Below, one piece after another: positions 60,981 through 64,000 of a stretch of 64,000 nucleotides of DNA (position 1 is its first letter; each line of letters opens with the position of its first letter). The notes beneath the pieces are model-generated. The model did not search any database, had not been told where the DNA came from, and saw only the letters and a list, made by a program, of their open reading frames with translations. The DNA comes from Rhodopirellula bahusiensis. Lineage in GTDB: Bacteria > Planctomycetota > Planctomycetia > Pirellulales > Pirellulaceae. A program made the translations under genes and the position numbers. Location of the stretch: contig NZ_NIZW01000026.1 in NCBI RefSeq assembly GCF_002727185.1, positions 1-64,000 on the forward strand. Reading direction: 5' to 3'.

Positions 60981-63900
60981 CGCAGTTGCGCGACTACTTG
61001 GTCGGCCTGTGTGTATTGGTGGTGTCGGCCGGTCTCTATCAAGTCACCGTGGCAGCGTGGTTGACGCCGCCCGAGATCGTTTCTGCGCCGGTGGCTCCGC
61101 CAAAGGTGAGTACCGGTGATGGCAACCTGGATGACCTGTTCGCCGACACGGACTGGCAACGCGGGCCGACGATCCGTTTGAAGACCGACGACGGAATTCT
61201 GTTGTGCAAAGAATGCACGCAACTCGATGGCCAGACCTGGACTTTGAAACCCATCACGATTGTGATTGGTCGAGGATTGAACGAGGACGGTTCCAAAGAA
61301 CCAATCTTGATCTCCGCTTCCGAAGGAGCCTCGATCAAGTTCGACGCACCGCTGGATGTCATGAGCGGTGAGGCACCGTCGATTGAACGCGGACAACTTC
61401 GCGGCGAAGTGATTATCCAGCGATCCACCCAGCCAACCGAAGATGCGGCCGGTCTCGCGTCGTCGGCCTATCAAGTGCGTGGGATCTCGCCTGAGCCACC
61501 AGATCCAAAGGACGCGACGGATTCGGTTTTGCACATTCGCACATCCAACGTCGGCATCGATCGCCGCACGATTTGGACCAATGAACCGATTCACATGCAA
61601 GTCGGACGAGCGACGATGATTGGGCGAGTGCTGACGCTGCACTTGGCCGCCTCTGCGTCATCGGCCGGCAAATCCAACGACGTCACCGGAACGTTGGACC
61701 GAATGGAATTGGTCTACCTGCAAAAGCTTTCGCTGCCGCTGGATGACCCGAACGATCCATCGCAGGATGATCCCAAAGGCGTGGTCGAAGTCCGCTGCGG
61801 CAACATGATTCAGTACGACTTTGCGTTGGATCAGTTGAGCATGAACCAGGACGTGGAACTGCTGCGATTGCCATCCGCCGCGATCGCCACCACCAACCAA
61901 ATCTCGCCACCACGCCAGGACTGGATCGATCGCTTTCGATGTGACTCGTTGGTCATGACACTGCGTGATCCGTTGAATTCTAAACTGCGTCGCGATGACG
62001 CGATGGACTGGATCGATCGAGTCGAAGCGACCGGCTCTCCCGTGCAAATGGACATCCGATCGCAGTCATTCGGAATGACCGCCGGACGCATTCTGTTTGA
62101 TCCGGTGGAAGGTTGGCTGATCGCGGATCCCGTTTCCGCCGCCGATGCCACGGGTGCGATTCGGCCGAGCAAGACGACAAGCAACGATCCCAACCGAGAC
62201 TACGTGCGACTGCAGCGTGGCGACTTGGAAGCTTTCTTGTCGCAGATCCGGTACCGATTCAATCCCGCCGAGCCGAAGCAATTGGGGACGATCACGGTCG
62301 AAGGCAGTGGACGTGTTTTTCATCACGCCGCGGATTCCGCCCTGCGATCTTTCGCTTGGCAAGACGGTTTGCAAATCGAGCCACAGGGCATTGCCACGCC
62401 CGATCAATTGCAAGTTGATTTTTCGGTTTGGTGCGAAGGTCAACTGCATGCGATGCTAGCAGACGGCGGCTCGTTCTTGGCCGATCGTGTGGAAGGCATC
62501 CTGCGTCCATCGCCCGACAACAAACCCAAACGCATTGGCGATTCGAAGAAGTCCGAAGGGTCGTTGAACCAGAAATGGTTGCCCGAAAGTCTGGCTGCGA
62601 TTGGCAACGTTCGGATCAATTCCTCGATGTTGCAAGCTCGCACGAATCGAATGCATCTTTTCTTTCAACATGGAAAGGAAGCTGATTCGGCGAACGCCAA
62701 CAAAGGTGGCGACGATCCGATCCGAAATTGGGTCCGCCAACCCAATGCCAGTGAGTCCATTGTCAAAGATGGTCCGACTACAAACCCGCCTCAGCCCGCA
62801 ACGATTCGCGGCGACATGGTGGCCGCAACGTTGACGATGGGTGGCGGTGAATTGACGGCGACGGACCTGAGCGTGACCGGCGGCGTCGAAGTCACGCATC
62901 CAATGAAAACACGAGCCGCGAAAAATGCGGCGGGTGCCAGCAACCCAGTGCCCGCGACCATGTTGGCAACCCTGACTGGTGAGAAGTTGCGTTTTCGCGA
63001 CGGCGGCGTTGGCGATGTGATGGAAGTGACCGGAACGCCCAATGCTCCCGCCCGCCTTCAAATGGGCGACGGGTATTTCATCGGTCCACAGATCCAAGTT
63101 CGCCCAGAAGACAACTTTGTGTGGGTCAACGACGCGGGGCAATTTGTGTTGCCGTCGCACATGCTGCCGTCGCTATCGGTCGAGTCTCGCGATTCATCGC
63201 AATCGACCGCGCGTTGGTCACGACCTCCACGATGTCGCTTCGGTGGTTCGATGACATTCGATGGCAAAGTCGCCACGTTGGCGGGCGGCGTTGTTCTGGA
63301 CACGGTCATCACCCAAGACGAATCGACCAACGAAATTCTGATGCGAGGGGACCAGCTCAAATGGACGCTGACCGACCCGATCCATTTGCGTACGCCTGAT
63401 AGTTTCAAAAAGACGGGCATCGCCGAAATCGCGTTGGTGCAAACCGGATCGCAGCCAGTCGAATTAACCGTCGACCAGTTCGCTCGCGATGGCGTTCATG
63501 AGTCTCGGCATCATTTGCAAACGTCTCGCCTTGCATGGGTTCCGGGTGAGCAACCCAACCCAGCAAATCAAAATGCCGCCAGTGCCGCGGCCGTTTCAAC
63601 TGGCAGTGGTGCGTCAGGCAGAATTGTTGCTCCTGGACCGGGATCCTACCGAGCATGGTTGCGGAACTCGAAAGGCGGCAATCTGTTGGTCAATCATTCA
63701 CCGGCCAATTCAAACCAACCTGCCAATCGAAACGGCTCGCCCGCCGGTGCAGCCGATTCGCGATCGTCCGCCTGGAACCCCGGTATGATCGAGGACCAGA
63801 ACGCTTCTGGGGGAGCGATGGGTGATGCTCAGGAGCCGACGATCATGGGAGTCCATTTGATCTTCCAGGAATCGATGCAGGGTGACTTGCTAGCAAAGAC

Positions 63901-64000
63901 GTTGACGTTTCATCGTGGCGTTCGAGTGGCTCAGCAAACCTTGCCTGACTTCGAAACGCAGATGGACGCCAGCCGAATGGATTTGTTGTCCGAAGGTGAG
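60974..64000 (+). CDS. Very large LptC/LptA(OstA)-like envelope protein, partial
   Basis: At least 1009 residues are encoded without a stop, and the frame runs off the right edge. The N-terminus is a short cytoplasmic start and one membrane helix (YLVGLCVLVVSAGLYQVTVA), as in LptC, followed by an extended beta-rich periplasmic part. Pieces such as TIRLKTDDGILLCKECTQLD, GTITVEGSGRVFHHAADSAL, AATLTMGGGELTATDLSVTG and MTFDGKVATLAGGVVLDTVI resemble the OstA/LptA beta-jellyroll repeats that bind LPS. Low-complexity stretches separate them (ANQNAASAAAVSTGSG). The position after kdsD-kdsC strongly favours an LPS-transport role. The length is several times that of LptC plus LptA; membership is inferred. 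Confidence 0.7.
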   Translation, partial: MLTQLRDYLVGLCVLVVSAGLYQVTVAAWLTPPEIVSAPVAPPKVSTGDGNLDDLFADTDWQRGPTIRLKTDDGILLCKECTQLDGQTWTLKPITIVIGRGLNEDGSKEPILISASEGASIKFDAPLDVMSGEAPSIERGQLRGEVIIQRSTQPTEDAAGLASSAYQVRGISPEPPDPKDATDSVLHIRTSNVGIDRRTIWTNEPIHMQVGRATMIGRVLTLHLAASASSAGKSNDVTGTLDRMELVYLQKLSLPLDDPNDPSQDDPKGVVEVRCGNMIQYDFALDQLSMNQDVELLRLPSAAIATTNQISPPRQDWIDRFRCDSLVMTLRDPLNSKLRRDDAMDWIDRVEATGSPVQMDIRSQSFGMTAGRILFDPVEGWLIADPVSAADATGAIRPSKTTSNDPNRDYVRLQRGDLEAFLSQIRYRFNPAEPKQLGTITVEGSGRVFHHAADSALRSFAWQDGLQIEPQGIATPDQLQVDFSVWCEGQLHAMLADGGSFLADRVEGILRPSPDNKPKRIGDSKKSEGSLNQKWLPESLAAIGNVRINSSMLQARTNRMHLFFQHGKEADSANANKGGDDPIRNWVRQPNASESIVKDGPTTNPPQPATIRGDMVAATLTMGGGELTATDLSVTGGVEVTHPMKTRAAKNAAGASNPVPATMLATLTGEKLRFRDGGVGDVMEVTGTPNAPARLQMGDGYFIGPQIQVRPEDNFVWVNDAGQFVLPSHMLPSLSVESRDSSQSTARWSRPPRCRFGGSMTFDGKVATLAGGVVLDTVITQDESTNEILMRGDQLKWTLTDPIHLRTPDSFKKTGIAEIALVQTGSQPVELTVDQFARDGVHESRHHLQTSRLAWVPGEQPNPANQNAASAAAVSTGSGASGRIVAPGPGSYRAWLRNSKGGNLLVNHSPANSNQPANRNGSPAGAADSRSSAWNPGMIEDQNASGGAMGDAQEPTIMGVHLIFQESMQGDLLAKTLTFHRGVRVAQQTLPDFETQMDASRMDLLSEGE

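Overview
The window is about 57% GC (estimated by eye) and reads as a chromosome segment of a marine planctomycete of the Rhodopirellula/Pirellulales type. Supporting markers are the DUF1501 and DUF1549/DUF1553 pair with a CxxCH haem motif, a DUF1559 pseudopilin-like protein, DUF1080, two secreted sulfatases, an ECF sigma factor next to a membrane Ser/Thr kinase, and H4MPT-linked C1 genes (fhcA, fhcD, fhcC). The genus is an inference; no rRNA or tRNA gene was found to confirm it.

Region 1 (1-6426) is one end of an integrated mobile element. A tyrosine integrase, an excisionase-like HTH protein, a tightly overlapping replication operon ending in a DnaB-type helicase, and several small DNA-binding proteins all lie on the minus strand. 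Two intrinsic terminators separate its modules. The other end of the element lies before base 1. Region 2 (6427-21440) holds secreted and envelope genes: an outer-membrane barrel, a GH10 xylanase-like enzyme, a DJ-1/PfpI protein, a large acidic repeat protein with flagellin-hook-IN-like repeats, and a three-gene secreted operon (NHL propeller, DUF1549/1553, DUF1501) divergent from a PAS-AraC regulator. Region 3 (21801-29555) carries an orphan secreted protein and a lipoprotein/ECF sigma/FecR-like anti-sigma/sulfatase/sulfatase operon, followed by a DUF1559 gene.

Region 4 (30377-42252) is mostly housekeeping: scpA-MBL-hemW on the minus strand, ilvN-ilvC-DUF4254 on the plus strand, an amidohydrolase, and metH overlapping a GT39-like membrane glycosyltransferase. 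Region 5 (42404-50699) holds a sigma factor with a Ser/Thr kinase, DUF1080, a hemX-like gene with hemA, and comEC. Region 6 (50908-64000) holds fhcA-fhcD-fhcC, a phosphoglucosamine/phosphomanno-mutase, an Nramp-like transporter with altered metal-site motifs, an RDD protein, and a kdsD-kdsC operon leading into a very large LptC/LptA-like protein that runs off the window. The last operon implies Kdo synthesis and an LPS-type outer membrane.

The most unusual non-coding signals are several families of dispersed intergenic repeats. The clearest are short palindromes headed by GTAG (35.8-36.0, 42.4 and 56.4-56.6 kb), which match the architecture of REP/BIME elements mobilised by RAYT transposases. 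A 119-bp palindromic repeat occurs at 16.1 and 21.6 kb, and a 46-bp repeat at 22.9 and 30.2 kb. One copy of each of these two touches the stop codon of a gene.
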